Notes: a model not told the origin generated them from the sequence alone. 64,000 bases of DNA from Candidatus Paracaedibacter acanthamoebae (GCF_000742835.1 NZ_CP008941.1:124001-188000), one strand, 5' to 3'; counted from the first letter of the stretch, positions 30,494-40,717 are shown. A program made the numbers and translations.

Positions 30494-30605
30494 TATGTCT
30501 TAACATTTTTTAAGGGTATTATGTTTTCACGTTATTCTCAAGATGAATTCGTTAACAAAAGGTTAAATTAATTAATTGTTGAAACAAACCGTAAATCGAT
30601 TGAGG

Positions 30606-31121
30606 TTACAAGCGATTTTGGATGGCGTTATTATGATCGGCGGGATCAGCGTAATCAACCTTGAGTTGTTGACTGCGCGCTGTTAAATCGCCCATCAAGA
30701 ATAATAATTGATAGACTGTTAAATAATACTTACGCTGGGCGTGGGCAACGGCCCGTTGGGTTTCAATGAGTTTAAGGACATCCAAAAGAATTTTTGAGCC
30801 ACCGGTTAATTCTTCTTGCGTTCCTTCAAGGCTGATTTGGTTGGCTTCAACTTGGATTTTGTAATCGTCCATCATGGCTTGAGCAATAGAATTTGTTGGT
30901 CTTTTTTAAGGATTTTCAAGAGATTTTTCTACCAAATCTGTTATGCCGTGAGGCTGCATTTTAATAAGCTCGCTAACTTTTGGTGTTTTGTGATTAATAT
31001 CATCGACAAAGGATTTGACCTTGGCGTCGCGGGCAGCATTAGCGACGGCGAGTATACTTGTCATCCATAAGCAGCTAAAAGATAGCGAAATGCTTTTCTT
31101 TTCCCGATTCCTCAGGCACAT
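30606..31121 (-). pseudogene. Gutted second tolC-type gene
   Basis: The N-terminal part is at 30906-31121: a signal-like hydrophobic segment SLSFSCLWMTSILAVANA, then ITDLVEKSLENP. The C-terminal part is at 30606-30875: YKIQVEANQISLEGTQEEL, GGSKILLDVLKLIETQRA and YQLLFLMGDLTARSQ. Both are in one frame, separated by an in-frame TAA. The central 300 or so residues of a TolC, including both hairpin repeats, are missing. The C-terminal part closely resembles the paralogue just downstream, so the pair probably arose by duplication followed by internal deletion. Confidence 0.8.
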
Positions 31122-31127
31122 AACCCT

Positions 31128-31448
31128 TTAATAGCGCTTCATGGTCCTATCAACATCTTTGGCCCAGCTATCTATGCCGCCGGATAGGCAATAAACTTTC
31201 TGAAAACCACATCCTTTAAGAAAAGCAGCGGCTTGCCGGCTCCGTGACCCATGATGGCAAACCATAACGATTGGTTTGTCGTCGGGTAAAATATGCATGT
31301 GGTCGGGCAGGTCACTCATAGGAACATTTAGGCTGCCCTCAATGAGACACAGTTGTTGCTCCCATGAGGGACGTAGATCCACCAATGCTAGCTCTTCCCG
31401 AGCTTCGAGCATTTTTTTGAGCTGCTGAGCTGTAATTTCTTTCATCAT
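31128..31448 (-). CDS. Rhodanese-domain protein
   Basis: 106 residues, a single rhodanese domain. The active-site loop is CHHGSRSRQ with Cys at residue 64; VDLRPSWEQ near 23-31 and the closing YCLSGGIDSWAKDVD are standard. It probably carries sulfur as a persulfide for transfer. It starts the minus-strand run rhodanese, tolC-type, tolC-type, popZ-like, and ends just before the gutted tolC gene, a neighbourhood seen in other alphaproteobacteria. Confidence 0.9.
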   Translation of the reverse strand: MMKEITAQQLKKMLEAREELALVDLRPSWEQQLCLIEGSLNVPMSDLPDHMHILPDDKPIVMVCHHGSRSRQAAAFLKGCGFQKVYCLSGGIDSWAKDVDRTMKRY

Positions 31449-31514
31449 TTTTTCCTTCTCACGAATATCTTGACCTTTGCGTTCGTTGCGTCTACTATCA
31501 CTACATATCTAAGA

Positions 31515-31588
31515 GGCCGGGTGGCAGAGTGGTTATGCAGAGGACTGCAAATCCTTGTACGTCGGTTCGATTCCGGTCCCGGCCTCCA
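31515..31588 (+). tRNA. tRNA-Cys (GCA)
   Basis: Acceptor arms GGCCGGG and CCCGGCC pair fully. The anticodon loop reads CTGCAAA with anticodon GCA, the T arm is GTCGGTTCGATTCCGGT, and CCA is encoded at the 3' end. Confidence 0.95.
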
Positions 31589-31853
31589 TATATTTTCAAA
31601 CAAACTGAAAATTCCGATTTTACCCTTCCATCTTTAATTATCTTTTTCTCTGCTGTTCCTACCTTTGGTAGAGCTAACACCCGCTTTCGAAATTCCTTCA
31701 AAAATCTGACCAAATTGGGGAGTCAAAAGTCCGGCGACTTTTTGTTGGTTGGGTATATCTTCAAACTTTCCCCACATTTTGTACTTCCCCAAAAAACTTT
31801 TAAAAAACTCTTGCAATTGCCATGCACAGCAGTTATAAAATCAATACTATCAG

Positions 31854-31929
31854 GTCCCCATCGTCTAGAGGCCTAGGACACCGCCCTTTCAAGGCGGCAA
31901 CACGGGTTCGAATCCCGTTGGGGACGCCA
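31854..31929 (+). tRNA. tRNA-Glu (TTC)
   Basis: Acceptor arms GTCCCC and GGGGAC pair. The anticodon stem CCGCC/GGCGG encloses the loop CTTTCAA with anticodon TTC, the T arm is ACGGGTTCGAATCCCGT, and a genomic CCA closes the gene. It lies 265 bases after tRNA-Cys with no gene between them. Confidence 0.95.
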
Positions 31930-31948
31930 TTTATTCTCTATCCATGAA

Positions 31949-32545
31949 TTAATGAGCATTAAATAAAGGCAGGCAAATCGGCCGGCGAAGCCCCGCGTAA
32001 CATCCGCCGCCTGTTTCACTATTTTCACGCACAATATCTATTAAAAAAGCTCGAGTAGCTGAGCTTGTTGGAAAAAAAATATCGGCTGAACGCGGCTCTT
32101 TAAAATGACTTAGATCCCAAAGGCGTGCTAACAATTGTGGAATATGAGCGCCTGTTTCCTTAGTTTCAACAGGATTTATTTTTATATGTTCTTTCAACTT
32201 ATTAATGTTGTAGTGAACTGATTGTTGCCCCTGGGGCGTAAGGCCCAAAAATTCTGGAGTTAACAAAATGTTTGCAAGGACATCCAGGCCAATATTTTTT
32301 GTTGCAGGAATGTACCTTGCATCAACTTTCTGCAACTCCATTAAAGTTTGTCGCATATTCATTGCTTCATTAACTGCATGAACATCCTTGCCAATTGTGT
32401 TTTGTTGGGATAAAGCCAGATAGTGACTATACTGATCTTGAACAAATTTTACATTTTGGGCGTCTAGGGGACGTTCAATATCCATACTGTGAATGCTTGT
32501 CAGCAATAATGATGCACAAGTTGTTCTTAATATTGCTCTCAACAT
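31949..32545 (-). CDS. Small secreted hypothetical protein
   Basis: 198 residues with an N-terminal signal (about 1-20, LRTTCASLLLTSIHSM) and a mature region of helices. Near the C-terminus are FPTSSATRAFLIDIVREN and then GGGCYAGLRRPICLPLF, with two Cys that could form a disulfide. I recognise no family. It ends 19 bases from the tRNA-Glu gene on the opposite strand. The signal peptide and unusual tail make a host-facing role possible, but nothing more specific can be said. Confidence 0.6.
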   Translation of the reverse strand: MLRAILRTTCASLLLTSIHSMDIERPLDAQNVKFVQDQYSHYLALSQQNTIGKDVHAVNEAMNMRQTLMELQKVDARYIPATKNIGLDVLANILLTPEFLGLTPQGQQSVHYNINKLKEHIKINPVETKETGAHIPQLLARLWDLSHFKEPRSADIFFPTSSATRAFLIDIVRENSETGGGCYAGLRRPICLPLFNAH

Positions 32546-33391
32546 AAAATTTTTCTCAATTTATACTTTATCTATAATTCTACGTTAGTGAATCTCTTCC
32601 TAAAAAAGAGTTAATATTAAATATTCATAAATTTATACGGCACCCGACCACTCTTTTAAAAAGGATGAAGAGGTTAAAATTGGCAGGAAGCCTAGAGGAA
32701 CAGGAACAAACTCAGATCTTTATATTATTAAATACTTAATTCCTCTAAAGCTTTGATTAATAAAAACTTAATGTTGGCTCAAGGGGGCATTGTAGTCGAG
32801 TTAAGGCGTAGTCATTACAAATTTATAAATAGTTAGTGTTTTGCTTGTCGTGTCCTTGGTGTATCTAAATAATCAATCCTTCTGTTATAGCTCATATATT
32901 AACGCTGCTGAGCTTGCACGAGGGGGATAGGTTCTATATATTGGTCAAAATTTTTTTTGGGGGGGGGTAAATAAAGGGGAAAAAGTGAGTATATAGTGGC
33001 GCACTTTCTCTCATTCCGACCTTGAGCCGGAATCCATTCCTGTGTCTTAAGGACGACAAGGCATAACTGTGATAAAATCAGGCTGTCCATAAAATCTAGG
33101 CATGGTTTCCGGGTGGCCCTTCAGTTGTCCGGAAAAAGGCTTTTCTTTCCCGGCCGAAGAGCCGGGATCTCGAGATAACAAGCGGTAGCCCTTATGATTT
33201 CGAAATCCTGGGCCTGTTCTCAACTTGATTGGGGATCAAGCCCGGGGATGCACTTATTGTTTGATCACTCCTATGAGTTCGAGTTTCCGGGTTGCCCTTC
33301 GGTTGACCGGAAATAAGGGGCCTTTCCTAGCTCTTCTGCTGGGAAAAGGGCCTCTTTTGGAAACATTGGTGGGATAAATAACAAGACCACC
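32546..33391. repeat. Long intergenic region with palindromic repeats, copy B
   Basis: I see no credible gene. 32546-32980 is AT-rich and contains a nine-G run at about 32959. From 32990 the repeat array begins: CCTTGAGCCGGAATCCATTCC, TTTCCGGGTGGCCC..TTGTCCGGAAA, then the 48-base block identical to copy A at 33148-33195, then GGGGATCAAGCCCGGGGA, and TTTCCGGGTTGCCCTTCGG..TTGACCGGAAA near 33287-33313. The array ends about 70 bases before the corC gene stop. Confidence 0.75.
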
Positions 33392-34663
33392 TTAATTCTG
33401 GCTTGTAATTGACTTAATTTTTAAGAGGGTGATTTGATTGCGATGACGGCGCAGAATCTCAAAATGATAACCGTGGATGTTAAAGGATTGCCCGACCTCG
33501 GGGATTGCGCGGATTTCATAAAGGACCAAACCTGCCATTGTTGAGGCCTCTTCGTCAGGCAATTCCCAATTCAGTTGACGGTTGACATCGCGGATTGTCA
33601 CCGTACCATCAATAATGAATGAGCCATCCTCTTGCGGACGGATACCGCGTACAGCAATATCATGCTCATCGGTAATATCTCCAACAATTTCTTCTAAAAT
33701 ATCTTCCAGAGTCACGATGCCGTTAAATGCTCCATATTCATCAACCACAATGGCAAAGTGTTCTCGGCGGTTTTTAAAGGCTTGGAGTTGCTCAATAAGA
33801 TCTGCTGTCTCCGGAATAAACCAAGGGGCGGCTGCAACGGACACAATATCGAGCTTATCTAAGCTATCCTGATGAGCGTTAACATAGCGTAACAATGCTT
33901 TCGAATGAATAATGCCAACAATATTATCAGTATCATTTTTATAAAGAGGAACGCGCGTGAAGGGGCTTTCTAAAACCTGTTTGACGATCTCACTGGGGGC
34001 ATCATTGGCATTAACCATCGTCACATTTTTGCGGTGCGTCATGATTTCTCCAACGGAGACCTCGCGCAAATCTAAAATGCTTTTTAACATGGCCCGTTCA
34101 TTATTGGCATCAGGCTTTTCGTGGGCAAAGTGCATATCAATTGCCCCTCTTAATTCTTCAAGGGCGGCGAATTCATCATTTGCATTCGATTTAATACCAA
34201 AAAGTCTTAAATGAGCCCGTGCAAAATTGTTGATCGCAAGAGTAATGGGACGGAAAACCCGGAACACAACCCATAAAGGGCGGATAAGAAGCATTAAAAC
34301 CTTTTCTGGGCTGTTGACAGCAATAATTTTAGGTAAGGTTTCTGCATACACAGTAATAATGATCGTCATAGCGAAAGAAGCAAAAATGATTGCCTCTTTA
34401 CCGAACAAATCTGCGGCAATATCCCCAATATTGTTGTTAACAATAGTGAGGCATAAAGTGTTGAATAAAAGAATGGTCGACAGAGAAAGACCAACGTTTT
34501 TCTGCAGTTCAAGCACCAACTTAGCCTTAGGATCCCCTTTCTTAGCTAAACTATGCAACTTGGCCTTGGAGACGGCTGTGACCGATGTTTCAGCTGAGGA
34601 TAGTAAACTCGCCAAAGCAATTAAAGCGAGAAGCATAATAAATACAATAGCGAGAACGGGCAT
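33392..34663 (-). CDS. CorC/HlyC (CNNM, DUF21) family membrane transporter-like protein
   Basis: 423 residues. A DUF21 N-terminal domain has about four membrane segments and the conserved SSAETSVTAVSKAKLHSLA. A CBS pair follows, carrying VGEIMTHRKNVTMV and FTRVPLYKN..NIVGIIHSK. Next is FAIVVDEYGAFNGIVTLEDILEEIVGDI, then a C-terminal CorC_HlyC domain (EASTMAGLVLYE). Proteins of this type are implicated in magnesium or cobalt efflux; hemolysin is a historical name only. It probably forms an operon with the broken gene immediately upstream. Confidence 0.9.
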   Translation of the reverse strand: MPVLAIVFIMLLALIALASLLSSAETSVTAVSKAKLHSLAKKGDPKAKLVLELQKNVGLSLSTILLFNTLCLTIVNNNIGDIAADLFGKEAIIFASFAMTIIITVYAETLPKIIAVNSPEKVLMLLIRPLWVVFRVFRPITLAINNFARAHLRLFGIKSNANDEFAALEELRGAIDMHFAHEKPDANNERAMLKSILDLREVSVGEIMTHRKNVTMVNANDAPSEIVKQVLESPFTRVPLYKNDTDNIVGIIHSKALLRYVNAHQDSLDKLDIVSVAAAPWFIPETADLIEQLQAFKNRREHFAIVVDEYGAFNGIVTLEDILEEIVGDITDEHDIAVRGIRPQEDGSFIIDGTVTIRDVNRQLNWELPDEEASTMAGLVLYEIRAIPEVGQSFNIHGYHFEILRRHRNQITLLKIKSITSQN

Positions 34664-34666
34664 GAT

Positions 34667-35244
34667 TTATTCTTCCTCTCTTAGCTTGTCAAATCCATGA
34701 CGGTTACCAACGTCCATTGGAATGGAGATTGAGATATCGTAGTCTTCAGGATCTTGTTTGATTCGTCGGGCCGGCGCGTGATCAGTGTTTCCTTTGCTAC
34801 CCTGGGTGCCCCCGATGGACATGGTGACGTCTTGGCGAGATTCAAGAGGTTGTTGCTGCAAAGCCTTTTGTTTCAGCTTATATTCAACCAATTTCATCAA
34901 TTCATGTTCATGCTTTAATTTCTCAATCATGGCGTTATGGGACAGAGCCCCAGTTTGAATCAGGCTGTGAAACTTTTCTGCTTCCGCGAGTAAGAGGGCA
35001 GATTCTTTATCGGATGTTGTTTCTTGTAGTTGTTTGATATGGCGAGAATAAAGATCGATGGCTTTTTTAAGATAGCGATTAAAGGTCGGTGATTTTTTTT
35101 GGCGTCTGAATCAATCAGCCGGCCGATGGCAATTTCCCGTTTTTCAGATGGATTTTTTTTCGCTAAAACTGGGGCAATAGAAAAGTGTAGGAGGCAGACA
35201 ACTGCTCCTAACAACATCACAAATCTGGATGATCGATTTCCCAT
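34667..35244 (-). pseudogene. Exported helical protein gene broken by a frameshift
   Basis: The first part starts at 35244 with a signal peptide (FVMLLGAVVCLLHFSIAPVLA) and runs in frame to DSDAKK. A run of eight A on the minus strand (35091-35098) then disrupts it. In the next frame coding-like helix continues without a stop (SPTFNRYLKKAIDLYSRHIK.., LLLAEAEKFHSLIQTGALSHN) into the downstream frame starting MIEKLKHEHELMK. One extra A restores a protein of about 192 residues. It precedes the corC-type gene by four bases. The function is unknown. Confidence 0.75.
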
Positions 35245-35259
35245 AATAATAAGACTGTA

Positions 35260-36327
35260 TCACGATACATTTTCAGAAACAAATGTTCTGATATCATCTG
35301 CCTTACATCTTAAACAATAGGGTTGGCCGGGTGCTTTTGCGACAATGAATTGCAACATTTGTTGCTGGCTCTTTTTATCCTTAAGCATTAAATCGATTAA
35401 CTTATCAACATCCGTTAGATATTTCTTATAGTTTGTTTCAAGTCCTATATGGCTGAAGGCTTGCTGTAGTTGATCAATGGGATGAGAAGATTGGGTAAAA
35501 TGGGTAGCAAAGTCATGTTCTGCGATCAATCCAAGAGCTACGGCTTGGCCATGGGAAAGATGGGGGTATAGCTTTTCAAAAGCATGACCAAAGGTATGGC
35601 CGGCATTTAAAATAAGACGATCCTTATTGGCGGAATTTTCAAACCAATCATTATTAATGATCTTGAGCTTTAGGTCGATAGCATAAGGAACAATATTCTC
35701 TTTATTATAGAATTTTTCTGTCTTCCATGCTTTGGCATCAGAGGTCCAAGCCATTTTAATTACTTCAACCATGCCGGACGCATAGTTTTCTGGAGGCAGA
35801 CTATTGAGAAAAGTTTGGTCAATAATGGTTTTTCGCGGTGGGTGAAAGCTGCCGATCAAATTCTTAGTATTATTAAGATTAACCGCTGTCTTGCCCCCCA
35901 CACTGGCATCAACCATTGACAATAAGGTGGTTGGCACCGCCCACCACGTAATGCCCCGCATGTAAATGCTCGCAGAAAAACCAACAAGGTCAAGTAAACT
36001 GCCGCCCCCAATCGCAATCAAGGTTGACTGCCTATCGGCTTGATGTTGTTGCAAGAACTGAATAATTTGCTCTACCCCTGCTAGCGTTTTGTTATCTTCT
36101 GTTGAATCCATCAGAAGTATTGGGCAAGCAGTGGCAAGCTGTGGGATTTTTGGATCGCACACGATGAAGGCATTGGCCGGAAGATGTCTTGCTGCAAAAT
36201 CAAAGAAATCTATCGATACCTTATATGGGCGCGTATACGAAAAATCGTGAGATAAAGATGTATCAAAAATGGGGTGGAATCTGCTTGTTTGAAAAAAGTT
36301 AGAACCCACTTTTCCTCCTTTTAGCAT
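35260..36327 (-). CDS. aroB: 3-dehydroquinate synthase
   Basis: 355 residues. It catalyses the second step of the shikimate pathway, using NAD and a divalent metal. Seen: the NAD-binding [19 protein letters not shown] (about 107-125), [20 protein letters not shown] with the substrate and metal region, the metal-binding [10 protein letters not shown] and [11 protein letters not shown]. Its start overlaps the aspS stop by seven bases. aroK is not beside it, unlike in many proteobacteria. Confidence 0.94.
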   Translation of the reverse strand: MLKGGKVGSNFFQTSRFHPIFDTSLSHDFSYTRPYKVSIDFFDFAARHLPANAFIVCDPKIPQLATACPILLMDSTEDNKTLAGVEQIIQFLQQHQADRQSTLIAIGGGSLLDLVGFSASIYMRGITWWAVPTTLLSMVDASVGGKTAVNLNNTKNLIGSFHPPRKTIIDQTFLNSLPPENYASGMVEVIKMAWTSDAKAWKTEKFYNKENIVPYAIDLKLKIINNDWFENSANKDRLILNAGHTFGHAFEKLYPHLSHGQAVALGLIAEHDFATHFTQSSHPIDQLQQAFSHIGLETNYKKYLTDVDKLIDLMLKDKKSQQQMLQFIVAKAPGQPYCLRCKADDIRTFVSENVS

Positions 36328-38114
36328 GCAGCTGGTGCGGCTTTGAGCGGCAGCCGTATGTCAAGGCACAGCTCTTTCAAGCGATCCTTTTCTACAACGG
36401 ATGGTGCTCCCATCATTAAGTCTTGTGCCTGTTGGTTCATTGGGAAGGCAATGACTTCCCGAATGTTTGGCTCGTCTGCCAACAACATGACGATACGGTC
36501 CACTCCTGGTGCACTTCCACCGTGAGGGGGCGCCCCAAACTTAAAGGCATTCAGCAAACCGCCAAAACGCTTTTCAACATCTTCGGGTTTATAGCCGACA
36601 ATTTCAAATGCCTTGTACATAACCTCTGGCAAGTGGTTACGAATCGCGCCACTGGAAAGTTCAATTCCGTTACAAACGATGTCATATTGGAAGGCTTTTA
36701 TCGTTAAAGGGTCCTGGTTAAGGAGAGCATCCATACCGCCTTGCGGCATGGAGAATGGATTATGAGAAAAGTCAATCTTACCTGTATCCTCATCCTGTTC
36801 ATACATTGGGAAGTCAACAATCCAGCAGAAATTGAATGTATTTTCTGAAATAAGTCCCAATTCTTGACCGATCTTGGTTCTGGCAAAACCAGCGTTTTTA
36901 GCGGCAGTTTTTACTTTATCACACACAAAAAAGACTGAATCGCCATCCTTAAGGTTAGCCATTTCCTGGAGCTTTTTCAGGCGATCGTCATTCAAGAATT
37001 TTGCGATCGGGCCTTTGGCCGTTCCTTCAGAGAAGGTGATATAACCAAGCCCTGGCATACCTAACCCCCGCGCCCAATCATTAAGTTTGTCAAAGAAGCT
37101 GCGCGCTTGGGCCGCTGCACCTGGTGCCGGAATTGCACGAACAACAGCACCTTGGCTGACGAGATTGCTAAAGATGGCAAAGTCAGACCCTAGGAAAATC
37201 TCAGATACATCGCAAATTTCAATAGGGTTTCGTAAATCAGGTTTGTCATTTCCATATTTTAACATAGAATCATCAAAACTGATTCGCGGGAACGGATAGG
37301 GAGTAACAGATTTACCATTCGCAAATTCTTCAAAAACGCCATGAAGGACGGGTTCAATAGCAGCAAAAACATCTTCTTGAGTGACAAAGGACATTTCAAA
37401 GTCAAGTTGATAGAATTCACCAGGCGAGCGATCTGCCCGGGCATCCTCATCGCGGAAGCAGGGTGCGATTTGGAAATAACGGTCAAAACCCGCTACCATC
37501 AATAACTGTTTGAACATTTGTGGGGCTTGGGGCAAGGCATAAAATGTACCTGGATTGAGGCGGCTGGGAACCAAGAAGTCACGAGCTCCTTCGGGAGAGG
37601 AGGCCGTCAAGATTGGCGTTTGGAATTCAGTAAAACCTTGATCAATCATCCGTCGCCGTAAAGATGCAATAACGTTGGATCGTAACACGATATTTTTATG
37701 GAGTTTTTCTTTCCGTAAATCTAAGAAACGGTAACGCAAACGCGTCTCTTCTGGAAAATCAGCGTCGCTATTAACTTGAAGAGGCAGCGTATCGGCTATG
37801 GAAAGAACTTCAATTTCCGTGACTTGAATTTCAATATCACCGGTATCCATTTTAGGATTGGTTGTCTCGGTTGTTCTTTCAATAACTTTACCATCAATTC
37901 GGATGACGCTTTCATTACGTAATCCTTCGGCAATTTTAAAGCTTGCACTATCGATGTCAACAACACATTGGGTCAAACCATGGTGATCTCTAAGGTCAAT
38001 AAATAGAAGATTTCCATGATCTCTTTTACGATGGACCCAACCTGATAAACGAACGGTTTGGCCGGCATCTTTTTTCCTAAGTTGTCCACAAGTGTGGCTG
38101 CGATAGCTATGCAT
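36321..38114 (-). CDS. aspS: Aspartate-tRNA ligase
   Basis: 597 residues, the long bacterial form with a GAD insertion. Seen: the N-terminal OB fold with [23 protein letters not shown]; the class II motif 2 region [19 protein letters not shown]; the GAD domain in the middle (around 290-420); and motif 3 [16 protein letters not shown]. The long form may charge both tRNA-Asp and tRNA-Asn if the GatCAB system is present; this cannot be judged here. The gene is intact. Confidence 0.97.
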   Translation of the reverse strand: MHSYRSHTCGQLRKKDAGQTVRLSGWVHRKRDHGNLLFIDLRDHHGLTQCVVDIDSASFKIAEGLRNESVIRIDGKVIERTTETTNPKMDTGDIEIQVTEIEVLSIADTLPLQVNSDADFPEETRLRYRFLDLRKEKLHKNIVLRSNVIASLRRRMIDQGFTEFQTPILTASSPEGARDFLVPSRLNPGTFYALPQAPQMFKQLLMVAGFDRYFQIAPCFRDEDARADRSPGEFYQLDFEMSFVTQEDVFAAIEPVLHGVFEEFANGKSVTPYPFPRISFDDSMLKYGNDKPDLRNPIEICDVSEIFLGSDFAIFSNLVSQGAVVRAIPAPGAAAQARSFFDKLNDWARGLGMPGLGYITFSEGTAKGPIAKFLNDDRLKKLQEMANLKDGDSVFFVCDKVKTAAKNAGFARTKIGQELGLISENTFNFCWIVDFPMYEQDEDTGKIDFSHNPFSMPQGGMDALLNQDPLTIKAFQYDIVCNGIELSSGAIRNHLPEVMYKAFEIVGYKPEDVEKRFGGLLNAFKFGAPPHGGSAPGVDRIVMLLADEPNIREVIAFPMNQQAQDLMMGAPSVVEKDRLKELCLDIRLPLKAAPAAC

Positions 38115-38311
38115 AAAATTTATCCAATTATAGTCGGTTCACAGAACCTATTTATTTAACCTCATTAAAGAGAGCCATAACCTGAAAATTTTGTCAAGCA
38201 AGCCATATTGAAAAACAGCAAGGTTGATTGACAGAGGTTGGCAGAGGTCGATATTATACAGTTGGATCAGGCGGAAATCCCTGTTCTCAGATCATTAGGG
38301 GAAGAAATATT

Positions 38312-38911
38312 ATGAGAATACCATTGTTTTGGGCTGTTTTGACAACCCTTGTTTTGGCTAACCCAGCTGATCAAGGAATAAGCTTGATTTATCAAGATAA
38401 GAGCACCGAAGCCCTAAGCATACTTGAACCGCTAGCCGAGAAATCTAATCCTAAAGCTGCTTTTTACGCGTCCCTGATTTTGCTGTTTGGAGACAAACCT
38501 GATCTTTCCAAAGGTCTTCCTTTGTTAGAAAAGGCTGTAAAGGCTGGGTATGGACCGGCTTTAGATACTTATGCCGGACTGTACTTACATGGTGATATTC
38601 TTGAAAAGGATCTTCATAAAGCTAAAATGTATTATGAGATTGCCAGCCAACGTGGTTACGGCCCCTCTCAATTTAATTATGGCATCCTTTGTAAGAACGG
38701 CGAGGGGGTACCGCTGGATTTAGAGACAGCGTATGTTTTCTTAAGTTTAGCAGCGGAAAATCATGCTGATTTAGGAGAGCTGACGCTTGATGCAGGTGAA
38801 TTCCGCGACCAGGTCAAAGCCAGCTTGACACCGGATGTTCTTCTCAGGGCTGGCCAAGCGGCGCATCGTTATAAAAAAGAAATTGCCCGTAAACGCATTA
38901 ATAACGATTAG
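38312..38911 (+). CDS. Sel1-repeat exported protein
   Basis: I start it at the ATG at 38312 (199 residues) because AGGGGA sits ten bases upstream and a signal peptide LFWAVLTTLVLA begins there; an upstream TTG at 38228 would mask it. The mature part has tandem Sel1-type helices: AAFYASLILLFGDKPDLSKG, GPALDTYAGLYLHGDILEKD, and GPSQFNYGILCKNGEGVPLD. Such repeats make protein-interaction solenoids and are common in host-interaction factors of intracellular bacteria. The function here is inferred only. Confidence 0.8.
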   Translation: MRIPLFWAVLTTLVLANPADQGISLIYQDKSTEALSILEPLAEKSNPKAAFYASLILLFGDKPDLSKGLPLLEKAVKAGYGPALDTYAGLYLHGDILEKDLHKAKMYYEIASQRGYGPSQFNYGILCKNGEGVPLDLETAYVFLSLAAENHADLGELTLDAGEFRDQVKASLTPDVLLRAGQAAHRYKKEIARKRINND

Positions 38912-39382
38912 GGGGTAACATTCCCTTTGCCCGGACAAGCGCAAGAGTGACCCGGACTCTCGAAATCGTATGAAGAATCGCTTGTAAGCTCGAGTTTCCG
39001 GCTGCACTTGATCCGCCGATGATCTTGCTTAACGATATTGTTGAGATGTTTAAAAAGACATGAATATTTCTCTTGATAAATAGCAGGAACTCACTTCAAA
39101 TTTTAATTATATTATAATTATTTAACAGTAAATTTGCCAAATATATTGTATTTATTTTCAAATTTTAAATAAAAATAGTTGTAATAATTGTTGTTCAAAA
39201 TATTTTCCTCAAAAATTTATTATACAAAATTCATTTTTTTGCTAAAAACCTGAAAAAACAGCAACTTACCCTCTTGCGAAACTGTTAACAAATAATTAAA
39301 GATAGCTAGATTTGAATTAACTGCTGACGGTTTTGGCTTTTATTTGGTGATCCAGAATTTTTATTTATAGAAAGAAATCTAA
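38912..39382. repeat. Intergenic region, one repeat unit then AT-rich DNA
   Basis: No gene is seen. 38929-39010 carries a palindromic unit (GCCCGGACAAGCGCAAG..CCCGGAC then CTCGAGTTTCCGGCTGCAC). 39040-39370 is very AT-rich with runs of A and T, and looks like decayed DNA or promoter sequence. Confidence 0.5.
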
Positions 39383-39811
39383 ATGGTTTTTCGTAAAATT
39401 ATCAATATTTTGGTATTGATTCCTTATGTTAAAATAATAATAAAATCCTCCTTTGCAGTGGATGCGGATTTTGGTCAAGCACAGACCCCCCTCAAGCTTT
39501 CTGTTAACCGGCTGCTGGATGAACAGAAGGAGGTTAAAGCCCTTAATTTATCTGTTCAGGAAAGTGATATTTTAAAGAGTCAACAGCATATTATTCACCA
39601 GGTCGACCTTTTAAGCGCAAAGAGATTCTCACAATCAGCCAGCAATTTTACCTTTAATGGAAGGGGTGGGCAAATTGAGACAATGGATTTGTGTGATCGG
39701 GCTCGGTTTATTAACCAAACCCGCTTGTTGACAAAAATAAAGGCGCCCCCACCTTCTGCAATAGAACATGCAATAAAGTCGGGAGAAAATTTAAAGCAAA
39801 AAATTCTCTAA
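39383..39811 (+). CDS. Exported protein with toxin-like C-terminus, frameshifted
   Basis: 142 residues before a stop at 39809-39811, with an N-terminal membrane or signal segment. Just before the stop the frame breaks in a run of six A (39798-39803). Stepping back one base continues the protein for 34 codons to 39906: NSLNGFYDKVNELYVITNS..GKIVTVLIG. The joined tail (IEHAIKSGENLKQ, then FYD.VNELYVITN, then IVTVLIG) follows the pattern of small ribonuclease-type polymorphic toxin domains. That reading is inference from the pattern only. Confidence 0.5.
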   Translation: MVFRKIINILVLIPYVKIIIKSSFAVDADFGQAQTPLKLSVNRLLDEQKEVKALNLSVQESDILKSQQHIIHQVDLLSAKRFSQSASNFTFNGRGGQIETMDLCDRARFINQTRLLTKIKAPPPSAIEHAIKSGENLKQKIL

Positions 39812-39886
39812 ACGGTTTCTATGATAAAGTAAACGAGCTGTATGTCATAACAAATTCAGAAGGAAAAATTGTAACAGTATTAATAG

Positions 39887-40162
39887 GGAAATATAATAAA
39901 AGTTAAATTAAGTAAAAGTGTCGGACAAATTAATAAAATACTTTTTGAAGAATGGGATCCCATTGGTATTTTTGAACTAAGAGTACCTGAGGATGAATAT
40001 TCTTCTTATGCAGTCGAGATTAATCAACTACTCCTACAAAATATGAGCGAGAAAGATTTAGTGCAATTCTTAACAAACTGTGAAGAATATATGCAGTTAA
40101 AGCCTCGTCCGATAGAAAATCAACTCGTGGCTAAAAAAAATCTAGCTCTAACAATATTATAA
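39887..40162 (+). pseudogene. Immunity-like small frame lacking a start codon
   Basis: An open frame of about 91 codons. It has no ATG, GTG or TTG near its beginning; an ATA at 39893-39898 sits just after AGGGA, as if a start had mutated. The content is coding-like: INKILFEEWDPIGIFEL, EDEYSSYAVEINQLLLQNMS and KDLVQFLTNCEEYM. The EEWDPIG plus acidic DEYSSYA pattern resembles small proteins found beside polymorphic toxins. Its frame passes at an eight-A run (40133-40140) into the next membrane-protein frame. Confidence 0.45.
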
Positions 40163-40380
40163 ATCGCTTCATAACAGAAGTTGGGTTTGGGAAGAGCCGT
40201 AAAAGGGACTCAGCTGTTCTTATTAATGATGTCTCTGCCTTAAAGCTAAAAAAGGCTGGAAAAGCAGTTGAATCAAACGAGCTGTTATGGATAGGCGTTC
40301 TCTCAATAGGGACCATTCTCTGTTATTTAGTCACCGCTATATTATTTCTTATTTTTGACAAAAAGTTCCTTTCCCAGGCA

Positions 40381-40668
40381 GTGACGCGACCTTACCAAGA
40401 TTTTTCCATTCACGCCCGAAGGAATAAGGTTACGTGGAGCACCTACTGGGCAATTGTCATTCTGCCCATGGCTGGGGCTTGCGTTTTTGTTCATACTGCA
40501 GCTTGGGAAACACCCCAGAGCCTAACTGTTTTTATAGGTACGTCAATCTTGAGCTTTATTCCTCAAGTGTTACTAGAGCTGGCTATTGGCTTGCCTTTGT
40601 TAGAATGGATTTTAAGAAGATCAAAGAAGTTGACTATTGTCAGGCAAATCTCTGATCAGGAAGATTAA
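40381..40668 (+). CDS. Membrane protein fragment
   Basis: 95 residues if read from the GTG at 40381, with two hydrophobic segments (IVILPMAGACVFVHTA and a Leu/Ile-rich one near residues 50-75). The same frame is open and coding-like from 40135, adding about 82 residues with another membrane segment (LWIGVLSIGTILCYLVTAILFLIF). The true gene is therefore longer, and its start is probably lost at the eight-A run where the immunity-like frame ends. No family is recognised. Confidence 0.45.
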   Translation: MTRPYQDFSIHARRNKVTWSTYWAIVILPMAGACVFVHTAAWETPQSLTVFIGTSILSFIPQVLLELAIGLPLLEWILRRSKKLTIVRQISDQED

Positions 40669-40717
40669 CACAGTTTTTTCAGAAAAATATCGAATCTACC
40701 TAGATTAGGAGTAACAC

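Noticed and set aside
32899-33090. Small protein on the minus strand within repeat array B
   Set aside because: It lies over the repeat units and a nine-G run, with no ribosome binding site and low coding character.
33392-34663. Hemolysin toxin
   Set aside because: The family is historically named HlyC/CorC, but DUF21 and CBS domains indicate a membrane transporter-type protein.
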